Shown: positions 12,310-24,035 of the stretch, in pieces | Position numbering within the stretch: position 1 is the first letter of the stretch | How the letters are laid out: the number at the start of each line of letters is the position of its first letter | DNA from: Dasyornis broadbenti | Lineage: Eukaryota > Chordata > Aves > Passeriformes > Dasyornithidae | Length of the DNA stretch: 64,000 bases | Reading direction: 5' to 3' | Assembly (NCBI GenBank): GCA_013397935.1 | Contig: VZRN01001158.1 | Coordinates: 1,157,208-1,221,207, forward strand | The notes under the pieces: model-generated | What the model saw: the letters and a program-made list of their open reading frames with translations, nothing else | Database searches by the model: none | What the model was told of the DNA's origin: nothing | Position numbers and translations under genes: made by a program

Positions 12310-15300
12310 ACTCTATTTCAGTGTTCACCCTAAAGACACAATTTGTGGCAAGGTGGCCAGGAGGGATGTGCTTGCATCCTTCAGAGGCACTCCACACACA
12401 TGTCTTGCACACTCCTACCCTCCTTGGAAAACCTGGGAAGAGCCTGTGGTATCCTGGATCCTGGCTTCCCAGTGCAATCCTGCCCACCCAGCCTCTGAGC
12501 ATCACCTCAGACAAGGGGGAGCCTTGGAGGTGTAGCTTCATTTTGTGTGGGCTCTGGGAAATCCTGTTCAGCATCAGAAACCAGATTTTCCTTAAGGAAT
12601 GAGGTTGTTTGTGTCATTGGAGCATGGCCAGTGCTCATGTCAGGCTTTGACATTAATTTTGTGTGTTCTCGTTATTGCTAGAAGTGCAAGAAGTGCTATG
12701 TGACTATTTCGTACTCAGTTGGATTATACAAAAATAAGCAAGAGGTATAAAGGCTACAGAGGAGGAATATTTTGTCTTGGTGTGGTTGAGCCACCCCAAC
12801 ACAGCCCTGAATGTGTGAAGACCTTTGCTTAGCTTGGCTCTGTCACTCTTAGCAGACAAAATGCTGTATCTGTGTGAGTGCCTGGCTCTTTGTGCTCAAA
12901 GCACCCACCCAACATGCCCAGCACCCTGGGAACACTTTGCTCACAGCCCTGTCCCCGAGACACAGGCGGACTGGGGAAGTGGAGGTTCACAAGGCAGCAG
13001 TGGAATCCCTCCTGCTCTGCAAGCACTGAACCGCTGGCATCATCTATCCCTCTTCCTCCCCTTCACACCAGCTCACATCTGTTCTTACTCACGTGTGACA
13101 AAAAGCCGCTACCTGAGCACTGCTGGGGGGAAGGAGAGGCTTCAAAGGCAACAGCGGCTGCCCAGAGTGATGGCTCCAGTGCTGGAGCAGCTCTGGAAAA
13201 ACACAGCTCAAGGAGACACCTGTGCCCTGCCAGGGTCCTGTCAGCTCAGGCTGAGGGGCAGTTAGGGGACAGATGTACCAAATGTGGTGACAGCAGCCAC
13301 CAGCTGCTACAGAGCCTCAGCTCATGGTGCTGCGGGGCAAACATGTCTGGGATCTGTGTGAGCTCCCAGGGAGCACAACCAGGGGAACGGGAGGGCAAAG
13401 CCCCAGTGGGAGACCAAAGAAGGGGGAAAAAGAATCAAAATTACATTAGCTAAAGCCCTGTATTTAATGGTAAAAGAGCTCAGGTAAGACAGGAAAGGTT
13501 TACTAGAGGGTGTTTGCCCCCGTTAAGGACAGTATTTTAGAACACGGGTGTCAAACACAACGGTCTCTCTGTCTGTGGGGCTGTGGTTACATCATGCTTT
13601 TGATGGTAATTTTGCCAGGGCCAAAAGAACAGATTAGTATACAAATCACTTTCAGTTTTATTCCATTTTGACATTTCAGGGTCTCCAGCAACTTGGCATT
13701 ACTCTGCGAAGCCAGAAATATTTGTGTGTTAAAAGTGTGTTTTGAATTACAAATATTTCAACGTTCACAACACATAATTTAGAGAACCAGGAACATTCCT
13801 CGGCACAATTGCCAAGCAGAGTTTTCCGTGCAGGGCAGCCTCCTGTAGGTGCATGCTGAAGATGAGGATGGTGTGCCAGTCACAGGGCATGTGGCTTCTT
13901 CTGTTCTGCCTCTCTGGGGTGGTTGGCTTACCAGGAAAGCAAAAGCTCCTTAGAAAGTAGCAGTGCTGAGCTGCTGCATCTCCAGGGCAGGTTGGGAAAG
14001 AGTCTGTAGGTGCTGACCTATGTTTAAACATGGGGAGAGAAAGGAAGCTGAGCTGGCCCTTGGGATGACACAAGGGCATTTTCCCTCCAAGCCAGGTCTG
14101 CCACCATCCTGGCGTATGAATTCCCTCCCGGTGAAAGGTGCCAGACTGACATTCAAAACACGGGGGGGAAAAAAACCGCCTTGTTCTTAATAATTCTTTC
14201 CTTTCTTTGTGCTGATGAAGTACAATGGGACATTTAAATCTGATTTTTATAACATTTTGCATCGCTATAGATCACGGTCTGACCTGGAGAAGACACTTTG
14301 TTCTGACTACAATGATCTGATATTTCATATTTTAGTATTTTTTTTTGTCTTCTCCGTAGCGTTTCTGTTGCATTCTGGCACAATATGGGCTCCCTCCAGT
14401 GGTCAAGGGGCTCCGGGCTCCTGGTGTCGTTTGCCCGCGGGCTGGCACAGGGTGGCTTTGGGGCTGGCATCACAAATCCCAGTAGGCATAGGACTGCGGC
14501 TGGGCTTCTTTCAGCCCAAATCCCCTGCTGCGGGTGCCATCCCACCGGCAGCAGAACAGCCCTGCTCTGTAACCCGTGTTCCGTTCAGATGTAAGTGGAA
14601 CGGCCTGAGCAAATAAAGATTCAGGCTCTGGATTTCCTTGCAGTTCCCAAAATGTTCGCTGCAGAAGGGGGAGAGGAAGCAGGAGAGGAGAGAGAACTGG
14701 AGAAGATCTGCTGAAAGACCCAGACACAACAATTTTCAGCTAAAATGACTCATTTTTGCATTCCACTCTTCCCGTGGTATTTTGAGACCAGATCCTGACT
14801 TTCTGCTCAAAGAAACAGTTAATGTGGTTATTGTGGGGGACAAGTCAACCGCTACCACTCTGATATGTGACATTTCCATCTCCCCTCCCAGAGGTGAACA
14901 ATTCCCGGCAGCTCCCCCGCCTTGCTCAGCCACGAGTGCATTTAAAACACCAGAATTATTTTTGGAGGCACCTGGGTAGGACGGGGATCCCCTCCGATGG
15001 CCAAGAGCCCAGCAGGGCTGTGCAGGAGGGTGTCCTGGAAAGCTGGGCCATGTCCGTGGACACCCTTGGAGCGTAACCCAGGGGTGTCCACGCAGGTGTG
15101 TGCTCACACCTCTGTGCACACTTACGCTTTGGTGGATGTGCTCGCACACACACAGCCCTGCACACTACAGATGCCAGGGCGTGGATACAGTCAGAGGGAT
15201 GGAAGTTTAAGGCAAGGGATGCTGTCCGAAAGAGCGGGGGCTGTTGGTGACTCGAGATGCAATAGGACCGTGTTTAACCCTCCTTTCCAACCCTGCACTG

Positions 15301-15327
15301 GCCGGCACAGAGCTCCAACCCGCGAGG

Positions 15328-16068
15328 GTTGTGCGAGGAGGGGTGAATGCACCAACACGCATTTGCGCGGGGTGGGTGAAGCCCCTCTGCACCCCTTTGG
15401 AGGGGGCACAGCCCCTTTGGGGGAGGGCACAGCTGCCCCACCTCTCCCCCCTCAGGGGTGGGTGAGGAAGGGACACCGACACCCACTTGCACAGGGTGGG
15501 TGAAGCCCCTCTGCACCCCTTTGGAGGGGGGCAGCCCCGTTATACCCCTTTGGGGGGGTACAGCTCTCCTGCTATCCCCCTCGCCAGGGTTTGTGAGGAA
15601 GGGGTGAATACATCTAATGCCATTTGCCCGGGGTGGGTGTGTGGGGGTGTGAAGGCACCGACACCCATTTGCATCGGGGTGGGCTGAAACCTCTGTGCAC
15701 CGCTTGGGGGGTGGTGGGGGCACAGCTCTCCCGTCCCCGTCCCGTCCCGTCCCCCCCCGCCCGCGGGGGTGTGCGATGGAGGGATGAATGCTCCGACGCC
15801 CATTTGCACGGGTGCGCGTGTGTGTGCCTGTGCGTGTGAAACCCCTCTACATCCGTTTGGAGGGGGCACATCTCTCTCATCCCCTCTCCCCCGGCACGGG
15901 GGGGTGTGCGAGGGAGGAGTGAATTGCCGTTCGTGGGCACGGGGTGCGTGTGTGAATGCACCGACACCCGTTTGTCCGGAGTGGGGGGGAACCCCCCCAT
16001 GCATCCCTTTTGGGGGGGCGGGAGAGGGCACAGCTCTCTGCCCCCTCCCCCCGTGGGGCGCGGGCTGC
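15328..16068. repeat. GC-rich minisatellite, about 5 degenerate units of 130-180 bp
   Basis: Units start near 15328, 15461, 15591, 15769 and 15904. Each contains, in order: gtgcgagggaggggtgaatg-like; a caccgacacccatttgcacgg-like segment; ggtgggtgaagcccctctgc; acccctttggagggggcacagc; a C-rich run; and ggggtgtg. Copies are diverged but clearly aligned. Runs of G and C on both strands could form quadruplexes. The array leads up to the assembly gap, so it may continue into it. The long minus-strand open frames over it are a by-product of repeated GC-rich sequence. Confidence 0.8.
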
Positions 16069-16106
16069 GCGCGCGGCGGTGGCGGGAGGGCGCGCTCCTG
16101 TGCGGG

Positions 16107-16547
16107 NNNNNNNNNNNNNNNNNNNNNNNNNNNNNNNNNNNNNNNNNNNNNNNNNNNNNNNNNNNNNNNNNNNNNNNNNNNNNNNNNNNNNNNNNNNNNN
16201 NNNNNNNNNNNNNNNNNNNNNNNNNNNNNNNNNNNNNNNNNNNNNNNNNNNNNNNNNNNNNNNNNNNNNNNNNNNNNNNNNNNNNNNNNNNNNNNNNNNN
16301 NNNNNNNNNNNNNNNNNNNNNNNNNNNNNNNNNNNNNNNNNNNNNNNNNNNNNNNNNNNNNNNNNNNNNNNNNNNNNNNNNNNNNNNNNNNNNNNNNNNN
16401 NNNNNNNNNNNNNNNNNNNNNNNNNNNNNNNNNNNNNNNNNNNNNNNNNNNNNNNNNNNNNNNNNNNNNNNNNNNNNNNNNNNNNNNNNNNNNNNNNNNN
16501 NNNNNNNNNNNNNNNNNNNNNNNNNNNNNNNNNNNNNNNNNNNNNNN
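16107..16547. other. Assembly gap (441 N)
   Basis: A run of 441 undetermined bases in the middle of the CpG island. The flanks are extremely GC-rich and repetitive, a typical cause of sequencing dropout in bird microchromosomes. Any reading frame that spans it is meaningless. Confidence 0.99.
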
Positions 16548-16794
16548 ACCCTGCCCGAGGCGCTGCTGCGGCTCCCCGGGGACACGCCGCCGCCTCGACT
16601 GCCCCGCTTCCCGCCGACCCCCGGGTCTCAGCTGCTCCCGCCGCCCACCCAGGTCCCTGCCGGATCCCTGCAGGGACACGGAGGACACGGAGAGAGCCGC
16701 GGGATCCCCCCCACCGCCTGCCCGCGAATCCCGCTGCGAGCCAGGCACACAGACTGTCGGGTTTCCCCGCTCCCTCCTCCCTCCGTGAAAGACT

Positions 16795-16990
16795 TTGCTG
16801 GTTCCTCCTCCCCGGATCCCCTCCCCGCGCTCGCTCCTTCCTGCGGGAGCGGCTGCTGGATCCTCCTCCCGCCCCGGATCGCCCGCGGGGTCCCTGCGGA
16901 GCCGCGGACCCTCCTCCCCTCGCAGAGACACCGCTGGATCCTCCACCCCCCCGGACCTCCCGGCGGGATCCTCCTCCTGCCCGCAGCCCC
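16795..16990. repeat. Degenerate GC-rich repeat with recurring ggatcctcctcc motif
   Basis: Just downstream of the gap the motif g(g/c)(a/t)(t/c)cctcctcc recurs near 16800, 16858, 16908, 16936 and 16966, separated by roughly 30-60 bases of GC-rich sequence. It may be part of the first exon or promoter. The periodicity is imperfect. Confidence 0.45.
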
Positions 16991-17000
16991 ATGTGAGACT

Positions 17001-17798
17001 CCGCATCCCCCCGTGCCTCCGCGGTGGTGTTTTATTTTTTTTTCTTCTCCTCCTTTTATTTTGAAGGGGGGATCCATCTTAAAACTCTTCTGGATCCCAG
17101 TTTCTCTTTTTGATTTGCACTTTTTGAAAAACCCTCAGATGCTCCTCCATGTGGACTGAGAACCCATCAAGACACACACACGAGAACTCATCCCGATCAA
17201 CTCCAAATCCTGGCTTTCGTGGGTTTTGCTGCAACACATAAAAGCAAACTTGTATTTAAGACACACTCGTGCAGAAATTTAGCTGGGGACTTGAACTTGT
17301 ATTTTGTCTTGGTTTCTTGGTCTTGGTTATATTTTTTTGTTTTTTGTTTTTAATTTTTTTTATTATTATTTTTTGCTTCACTGGAAATCAAAAGCTTGTT
17401 TTGGAATTGGACCTGGTTTTGCTGCACTTCTCCTCTGGGCTGGATAACACTGAAGCTCTTTGCTTCTCTGCTCGGATAGTGTTTTCCTGTTGATCTGTTG
17501 GGTTTTTTTTTTTCATCTCCTGTGTGGCAGACTTTTTTTTTCCTGAGGGGGGTAAACGAACGACAACGACGACAACAACAAAAAACTTAATTTTTTTGGC
17601 CGTGTGAGATTTTTTTCGTATTCATATTCGTGAAATTACGGGTACACTTACAAAAAATACAAAAAAAAAAAAGCATTAAAAATAAGAAAGGAACACGTCA
17701 GAAAGACCCCTACACGGTAGACAAAATACTCACTTGTTTCCTTACAGCAAGACTGAATCGAAAGCTGCCAAAGAGCCCCATAAAGAAAAGACTAAAAG
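17001..17798 (+). other. TNRC6C: Probable TNRC6C leader exon (5' UTR) ending at a strong splice donor
   Basis: The segment runs downstream from the CpG island and ends at ACTAAAAG|GTAAGA (GT at 17799-17800), a near-perfect donor and the best candidate to splice to 36982. It is T-rich and A-rich, yet holds many CpGs, as in cgaacgacaacgacgac near 17557 and ttcgtattcatattcgtg near 17616. That fits transcribed DNA kept unmethylated at a promoter. It contains a short uORF (17139-17159, MLLHVD) and long T runs near 17329-17376. The 5' end is not visible. Alternatively only the last 51 nt (17748-17798) are exonic. RNA-seq or EST evidence would decide. Confidence 0.5.
17748..17798 (+). other. TNRC6C: Candidate 51-nt cassette exon, open in frame with the TNRC6C coding exon
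   Basis: The sequence tactcacttgtttccttacag ends in a plausible branch point plus acceptor (AG 17746-17747), and 51 nt later comes the strong GTAAGA donor. The phases are symmetrical (split codon xx|C at entry, AG| at exit), so inclusion would preserve the frame. The encoded peptide is KTESKAAKEPHKEKTK followed by R, then EKEQE from the next exon. The frame is open from 17674 but has no ATG, so a coding role needs a start codon in a further upstream exon. It could equally be the untranslated end of a longer leader. Confidence 0.35.
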
Positions 17799-18539
17799 GT
17801 AAGAAGGAGTAAGAGCCTCTCTTAATCTGGGCACGGTAGAAGTTAGCAGGGGAAGAGACCTGCAAAGCCGGTGCATTCCTCCTTTTTCACAAATTAAAAC
17901 TAGATGATTATTATTTTTAAACTGCTCATTATTCAGCGAAGCAAGTAACACCCCAGAACCTTCAAAATCTATATATTTTTATACGATTTTTAAAAATGTG
18001 AACAGCCTCCGGATTTTCTTTTTTTTAATGGTAGAATTAATTCCGTAATTCTTCTCCGTACGGAATCGCTGTTTCGCCCCGAACAGCGAGCAGAAAGTGC
18101 CATTTGTGAGCGTGTTCTGCCATTCAGAAATGACATGAAGGCAGCTTCTGCTGCAAGGCATGACCGTGTGCTATTGCTTTAGAACTTACACGTGTGAAAA
18201 TTATCGCAAAGCGGGTTGGAAATGATCCCAGGGCTAGAAAATTCTGGGCATGGCTAGCAGTGCTGCTCTGTGAGCGAGCACATGAGCTCCAGCTTTGTCC
18301 TTCGTGGCTGCTTTCTCTTAAAAGTTGAAATATTTAGATGTGGGTTATTTTTCCTCTTTTCCTCCTGTGTTATGAGACTGTGGGGATCCGCAGTAACTTT
18401 CTCCTGAGTATTCACAGAGAGATCTTCCTCTAAACCTGGAATGTCCAGGGGGAGAGAGAATATTAAGCAGACTTTATTCCTTTAACTGCGACGCAGAAGG
18501 GGAGGAAAATGGGGAGGGCTCAGTTGTTAACCTGAGAAA

Positions 18540-18960
18540 TCTTGAAACACTGGAAGTGTATTCGTTGTTTGAGGCTTCTTTGTTTGTATCACAACTTTGT
18601 GTCAAAGGTTAATCTTCTTAATATGTAATTAGTTGAAGGTTCAATTATGGGATTTATTGAATTCAATTGAGTTTTCCCCCCCCTCTTTTCCCATTAAAAA
18701 TAATACTGCATGTCTTTGTGGCTAGTTTATTTTCTGCTACAACTCGACTGTATCTGCGAGAAGATATTTATTCAATTATTCTAACAGCCAGTTTAAATTT
18801 AGAAATAATCTTTGGGACGTCATACCCGGGTTTGTTGCATATTTTTCCCTCTCGTTTGCATATGTATGTATGGCGAATTATGCTAATTTATATACAGAAA
18901 TTTGCTGTGGACATTAGGCCAGTTAAGGTAATTAAAATTCAAATAAATCCCGCTGTTAGT
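18540..18960. promoter_or_regulatory. Candidate conserved non-coding element near the start of intron 1
   Basis: An AT-rich stretch rich in homeodomain-type words (taattagttg, aattatgctaattta, gtaattaaaattcaaa) that keeps CpGs (gggacgtcatacccggg, tggcgaatt). This composition is typical of vertebrate developmental enhancers, but conservation cannot be shown here. Confidence 0.25.
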
Positions 18961-21900
18961 GGGCTGGTCGCTGGTGCAGAGCTTTAAATCAGGTGGGTGT
19001 CGGTGGTGCTGTGGACCTGAGGACAATGCCAGAGCGGAGGAGCAGGAGAACATCTGCACTGCTGCTGGATGCTGCTGGGAGAGCGAGGCATGGCTTCCAA
19101 ATCCTGCCCTAATTCCCTGCGGTGGGTGGGTTTTTTTTTTGGATTCCCCTACGACTGAGAATTTAAATGCAGTTTCCTCTCGGATATTGCATTTTTTATA
19201 ATAATCTCCAGAAAGTAGTGGGAAGGTACACACAGCTTCTCACTGCTTCCCCTGGTGTTTTCCAAGGAAATAGGAGGTGACTTGCAGTGGGTGCAACCTG
19301 TGCTTAGCACATCACAGTTTCCCACGGCCGCGGTTTCTCGGGTTCAGGAATCCCTGGGATGTCTGGCTGGCTGCTCCTGCGTGTTATTTGTGAGCTCAAA
19401 ATGGTGTGCTGAGGAACCAGCCCCCGGATGCGCTGGCGTCCCTGCTCTGGCTTCTGGAATTCTTTCCAGAACGTGAAAGCATCAGTGCCAGCCCTGGATA
19501 CCCCAGTGAGACAGCTGCTCCAATCTGTGGAGGCTCGGTCTGCCCTGGGTAGCACTGCTGCTGCTTTTTTTTGGGGAGATTACAGATTCCCGGCTTGTGG
19601 GTAACCTAACCTGGCTGCTTCCGAGGCCGGCACACAATCTGTGACAAAAGCTGTAGTAAATCAGATGAATTTGAACTTTTTTTTTAGGGAAAATGAGTGT
19701 TTCAGGCGGTAGTGTAATAATGCCTTGTGTGGCTTTGTCCTTATCTTCAAAGGGGACCGGATCATTTCTGACTGGAAGTGATCCGCCTGGCTTCCTGAGA
19801 TGAGGAAGGTTCATTTCAGTGCAGTCTCCGGAGAACAGGTGCTGCCATAGGGAAAACTGCTGGAGCCAGGACTTGCTCCAGGGCGAGAGGGATGCCTATT
19901 ATTAGGGGCTGTTTTTTAGGCAATATTTTGTACTTTTGTCTAAAGGTTTTGTTTGTAGCAATGCAAGAAACAGGGCAGACAAACCTTTTTATTGAGAGCT
20001 CCTCTGGATTGCAGTAGGATATATTTAGGATATATTAATGTTCGTGTTCTGTGTGTAGATTCCCATATTGACAGATTTAAATCTGGGTGCCCATCAGACT
20101 AAGAGCTGTTGTGTTACTGACGGGTGTCTTGTGTGTGCTGTACATCTGCTTTACAGCACATGTGTTATTTTGGAGCTGTCAGTGGTGCAGGGCGTCAGTC
20201 CCAGTGCCTGGGAATGTCCTTGTGGGCAGCCTTGGGCTATCCCATTTCCCTGCTGGCCACAGCAGAGTGGAGTTTGCTCTGGGACACTGCCCTTGGGCTA
20301 AAAACCATTAGGGGACTTGGAGGTTCACCCTCAGAGCTGTCAATCTTGGCTTCTTCCAAAATCTGTTTCCCATCACCAGTGAGTGGATGGGGTTTGCCCA
20401 TTGCAAAGCCTGCTGGCCCTTGCTGAGATCAATCTCCTCTCCGGCTTAATTTCTGGTTTCTTTTCCAGGATTTGTCTTTTCTGATAAGATAACACGCTGT
20501 GCTTTTGATAAGTTGAGATCTTGCACTGATGGTTAAGGGAAGTAAGGTAATTCTATACTCTTTTTGCTTGAAAGAGGTTTTCAAGACTTTGAAAATAATG
20601 GGATGAAATTTCCTTAATATGCAAAAAACACAACTGGGCATAAGACTACTTTTAATCTGCAGATTCTTTGTTGAAGTTCTCAAAGCTCTCATGTTCCATA
20701 CCTTGCCAAGTATGGACTAATAATGAAAGAAGATAAAGGTTTTGTCAAGGAGGGACTTATAATCTCCTTGTATGTTGGAGCAAACTGTTGCTGAGTGGCA
20801 GTCCTATAGAAAGCATAGCTTTAAATTAGTCTAGAAATAAAACCTCTTATTTTTCAGTTTTTCATTCACTTCATTCAGAAGGGCTAGGAATCTTATTGAC
20901 AGAGTTATTGCCTGCTGTTAACTCAAAATGACCTACACTTCTCCAGCCCGTTTAGATGCTCCATGCAACAGAGGCTACTTTTCTCTTTCGTGTTACGTTT
21001 ATTAAAAGCCCAGTGGCAGCGTTTACTATCAGTTTTAGCTGTGAAGACTTAACCAAGAGCGGGGGATGTGGGAATGGGTAATATGTTAACTTAGCAGCTG
21101 GCCTCGCCGAGATAAACATGCGCTTTTCCAAATGCTGTCATCTGGCCCCTTTCCAAAACAAGCTGAAGGAGGAGGTCAGGGGTGGAGCCATCCCCTGCTT
21201 CAGTAAAAAGAGGCTTTCATTTGGAAAGAATTGCCATATCGTATTGGCTACAAGAACTGCAGATTTAAAATAAAATGACCAAACCTTTCCCGAGTAAACC
21301 AAATGGTCTCTCTTGATGACTTAAATGTAAGTGCCTTGTTACACTGCTGCTTCTGTTTGAAGGTTCAGCATCATAAATGCAGAGTTCATATTACTGCTTT
21401 TTACAAAAATCAGTGCTTTATGTAAGACTTTGAACATGAGAACTGATGAAAAATGTATCATCTTTGGTTACAGTAGAGACCTGCAACACAAAAGTGCTAT
21501 TGTTTTAATTGTTTAAAATTCAGATTACAAGATAATGGTAATACCATTAGAAGGTTTCCTCTTGGCCTAGAAGCTGCAGGTAGGAGTGTGTCGATCCCTC
21601 AGTATTAAAGATGAATGATAAGGAAACCTCTTAAATGCCTGTGACGCTGCAGTCTAGCCAATTTAGGATCAGCTGATGCCTTCTCGTGATAATGGCTTGA
21701 GGTTTTCAGCTGTATTATGAAGATATCAGCCAGGGCAAATAGTGTTTAGAAAAGAAGTATACTTTATCGAATGGGGAGATGGTCTAGAAGTGACAGTAAA
21801 TTGCATTACTAAATGATCTATGTGCTCTGCACTGTCTCTTCACTACAAATGCTACTGGTGAAATGAAAGATGGTTATTCTTAATGTATGAAAGCAGAGGA

Positions 21901-22278
21901 ATCAAAGTATTATTTGATCTTCCTGTAGGAATCTGGGCTATTTAGGAAAATTGTCAACCAAAAGCATGGCTAAGTTGTACATCTTAAATGCCAGAAGTAG
22001 ATGTACTTATGCTTATTTTATCATTACTTAATCACAGTTAACGTCACTGTGGATTCCCAAACACAGTTACAACTGTGTTTTCTGAAATTTCATTTGTGCA
22101 CCTTTCTACCTTGTCACTAATATGTTTTAAAGTCTCTCACCCAAGATAAAAATGTCTGGATTTGATCATAAACAAACTGCTTGTTCTTACGTAAAATAGT
22201 TACAGTGCTCTTTGAGGTCATGTCAAAGATGGTGGAAAACGCAGCAGTACTCTAAAACATACATCTGATTCTTTTGTC

Positions 22279-22294
22279 TTTTTTTTTTTTTTTT
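22279..22294. repeat. Poly-T run
   Basis: About 16 consecutive T residues. Simple sequence. Confidence 0.9.
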
Positions 22295-24018
22295 AAGAGT
22301 AGCATGTCTTTCTCTTCCTCGCAATAAAAAGGCTTCTGTCACTGAAGGCAACTGTAAAACAACTGGCTGTTCTTGCATTTCAAGGTTCCAGATACCAGGC
22401 AAATCTGAGTGAATTTTGGTGTCAGCCCTGGGTGTGAATCAGCACTGTAATTTTTCAGCACTGAGGGCTTGAACGTAGTTGTAATTCAAGTTCATAAAAT
22501 ATTAGAAGCCCTGACGGTCCTGAGCTCTGTCTTCTGGAGCTCATCCCCGTGGGTTTGAAGCCAAGGATGGCTGAGAGCGAGAACAGTTATCTGTGCTGCA
22601 GCAGTGATGGTTTATGGCTGGGTGCCCAGATTGTCTGGCTTTGCACACAGCTTTATAGTTTGCCTTTGAGGGCTGTGGAGGAGGTGGAAGTCATTTGTAA
22701 TAAATAGCTATCTGCAGCCTGCTTTTTCTGGGGTTTGAAATGTACAGCCATTTGAAAAAATTGCAAACTAGATGTATATTTACTTAGATTTCAGTCAGGA
22801 ACTTCTGTGTTTTAAGGGAGCTCAGTTATGAGAAATGTTAACAATTGCTTATTGCTTTGTATTGAAAATATCTAGTATTTATCCCTTGGATATTTGGGCT
22901 GCTTTTTAAACTCTGCATTGCTAGACAATGAGGTTTTTCAGGTGGGTTTTTTTTTATTTGAGAGAAAAATTGACTTGTCAAATTGGTTGGCATCCTTTGG
23001 GGTAATTAAGCCCCAGAGAAAAATATATTTCCATATCTCAAAATAGTTATCATGCAGCTACCAGCTATAGGCTCATTTAGGAAAAGATAACACCCACCCC
23101 CCTTCCACTGCAAGGAAAACAACCACCCTGGGCTATGTTTAGTGGCTGCCCATGGGTGTATTGCGGAGGCAGATCCATTCTTCCCGCCCCTTCTCTCCCC
23201 CAGCTTCTTCTCTGTGGGGTCTATACATGTTTTCCCATGCTGACTTTCTGAAGGGGTGGTGGGTGCTGCCTTTGTTACAGTCTTGGCCGAGAGGAATCTC
23301 TTAGAATGGCATTACCTGATTTTTCTTAGGTGTGATGTTTTCCTTCCTATTCCTTTCTTCCCTTCCTGTGTTCTGTATGCACAAAGTTTACAGTTTTCTC
23401 TCTTGTCCTGCATTTCCAAGGCTTCCTGATGGGAAGTGGGAGAGCTTTTTGTTTTGGTGGAGGGATAGGGAGCGCTTGCTGTGGCTTGGATACGTTCTGG
23501 GTGGTCAGTGCATCCATGGATCGATTGTTAGTTCAGGCTGACTTCTACCAAGTCTATTTTAAGCTCAGCTAGATATCTATCTGTGTTGTGTCAGTCTGAT
23601 TCCAGTCCTGCTCTAGCCTCCGACTCTCAGGTCTTTTAGTTCTTCAGAATTCCAAAGTGTTTTCATGGCTGATGCTCATGTCATTCATTGGTGCTGACAA
23701 TGGAGATCCTTGTTTTTAAACAGTGGCTGGTTACTGGTAAACAAAAGAGCATCAGCCCAGTGCTTTAACACAAAAAAGGAGCAGTTCAGGGAGAATGCCA
23801 AGGAATAAAAAAAATCAGCTGTACAGATACATAATGTTTTGACTGCCATTTTCCTGTGTTCCTACAAGGTCATTAATAGACTATAGAAGGTGGTTTTGGG
23901 TGGTGTTTTAATGGTTTTGCTGGAGCTCAGTGCTTCTTCACAGTAGCCTTGAGGATGATACTGCATACGAAATATGAAGGTAAAAACTTTAGTAGCACTG
24001 CAGTCATAACCAAATGGG

Positions 24019-24035
24019 GAGTGTGTGTGTGTGTA
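24019..24035. repeat. (GT)n microsatellite
   Basis: Short alternating gtgtgtgtgtgtgtgt run. Simple sequence. Confidence 0.85.

Larger units (their letters stand above)
6607..15079. other. Intergenic DNA upstream of the TNRC6C CpG island
   Basis: No exon or gene is supported. It contains three CR1 fragments (7207-7280, 8485-8610, 12244-12309), a small direct duplication (9492-9534) and an AT-rich block around 7700-8290 with an octamer ATGCAAAT (7806-7813) and a 14-bp palindrome (8248-8261). Many short ORFs overlap on both strands and show no family resemblance. Confidence 0.55.
15080..17200. promoter_or_regulatory. CpG island, likely TNRC6C promoter region
   Basis: GC content rises sharply here compared with both flanks and CpG dinucleotides are frequent (cgcgggctgcgcgcgcggcggtggcg just before the gap, and many CG after it). 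No TATA box is apparent, as is usual for CpG-island promoters of housekeeping genes. The island is directly upstream of the leader exon on the plus strand. Part of its content is a GC-rich minisatellite, and its core is missing in the assembly gap, so the transcription start site cannot be placed. Confidence 0.7.

Noticed and set aside
15540..17159. Very long open frames on both strands spanning the CpG island
   Set aside because: They run through 441 N and a GC-rich tandem array. The peptides are repeat shadows with no domain similarity.
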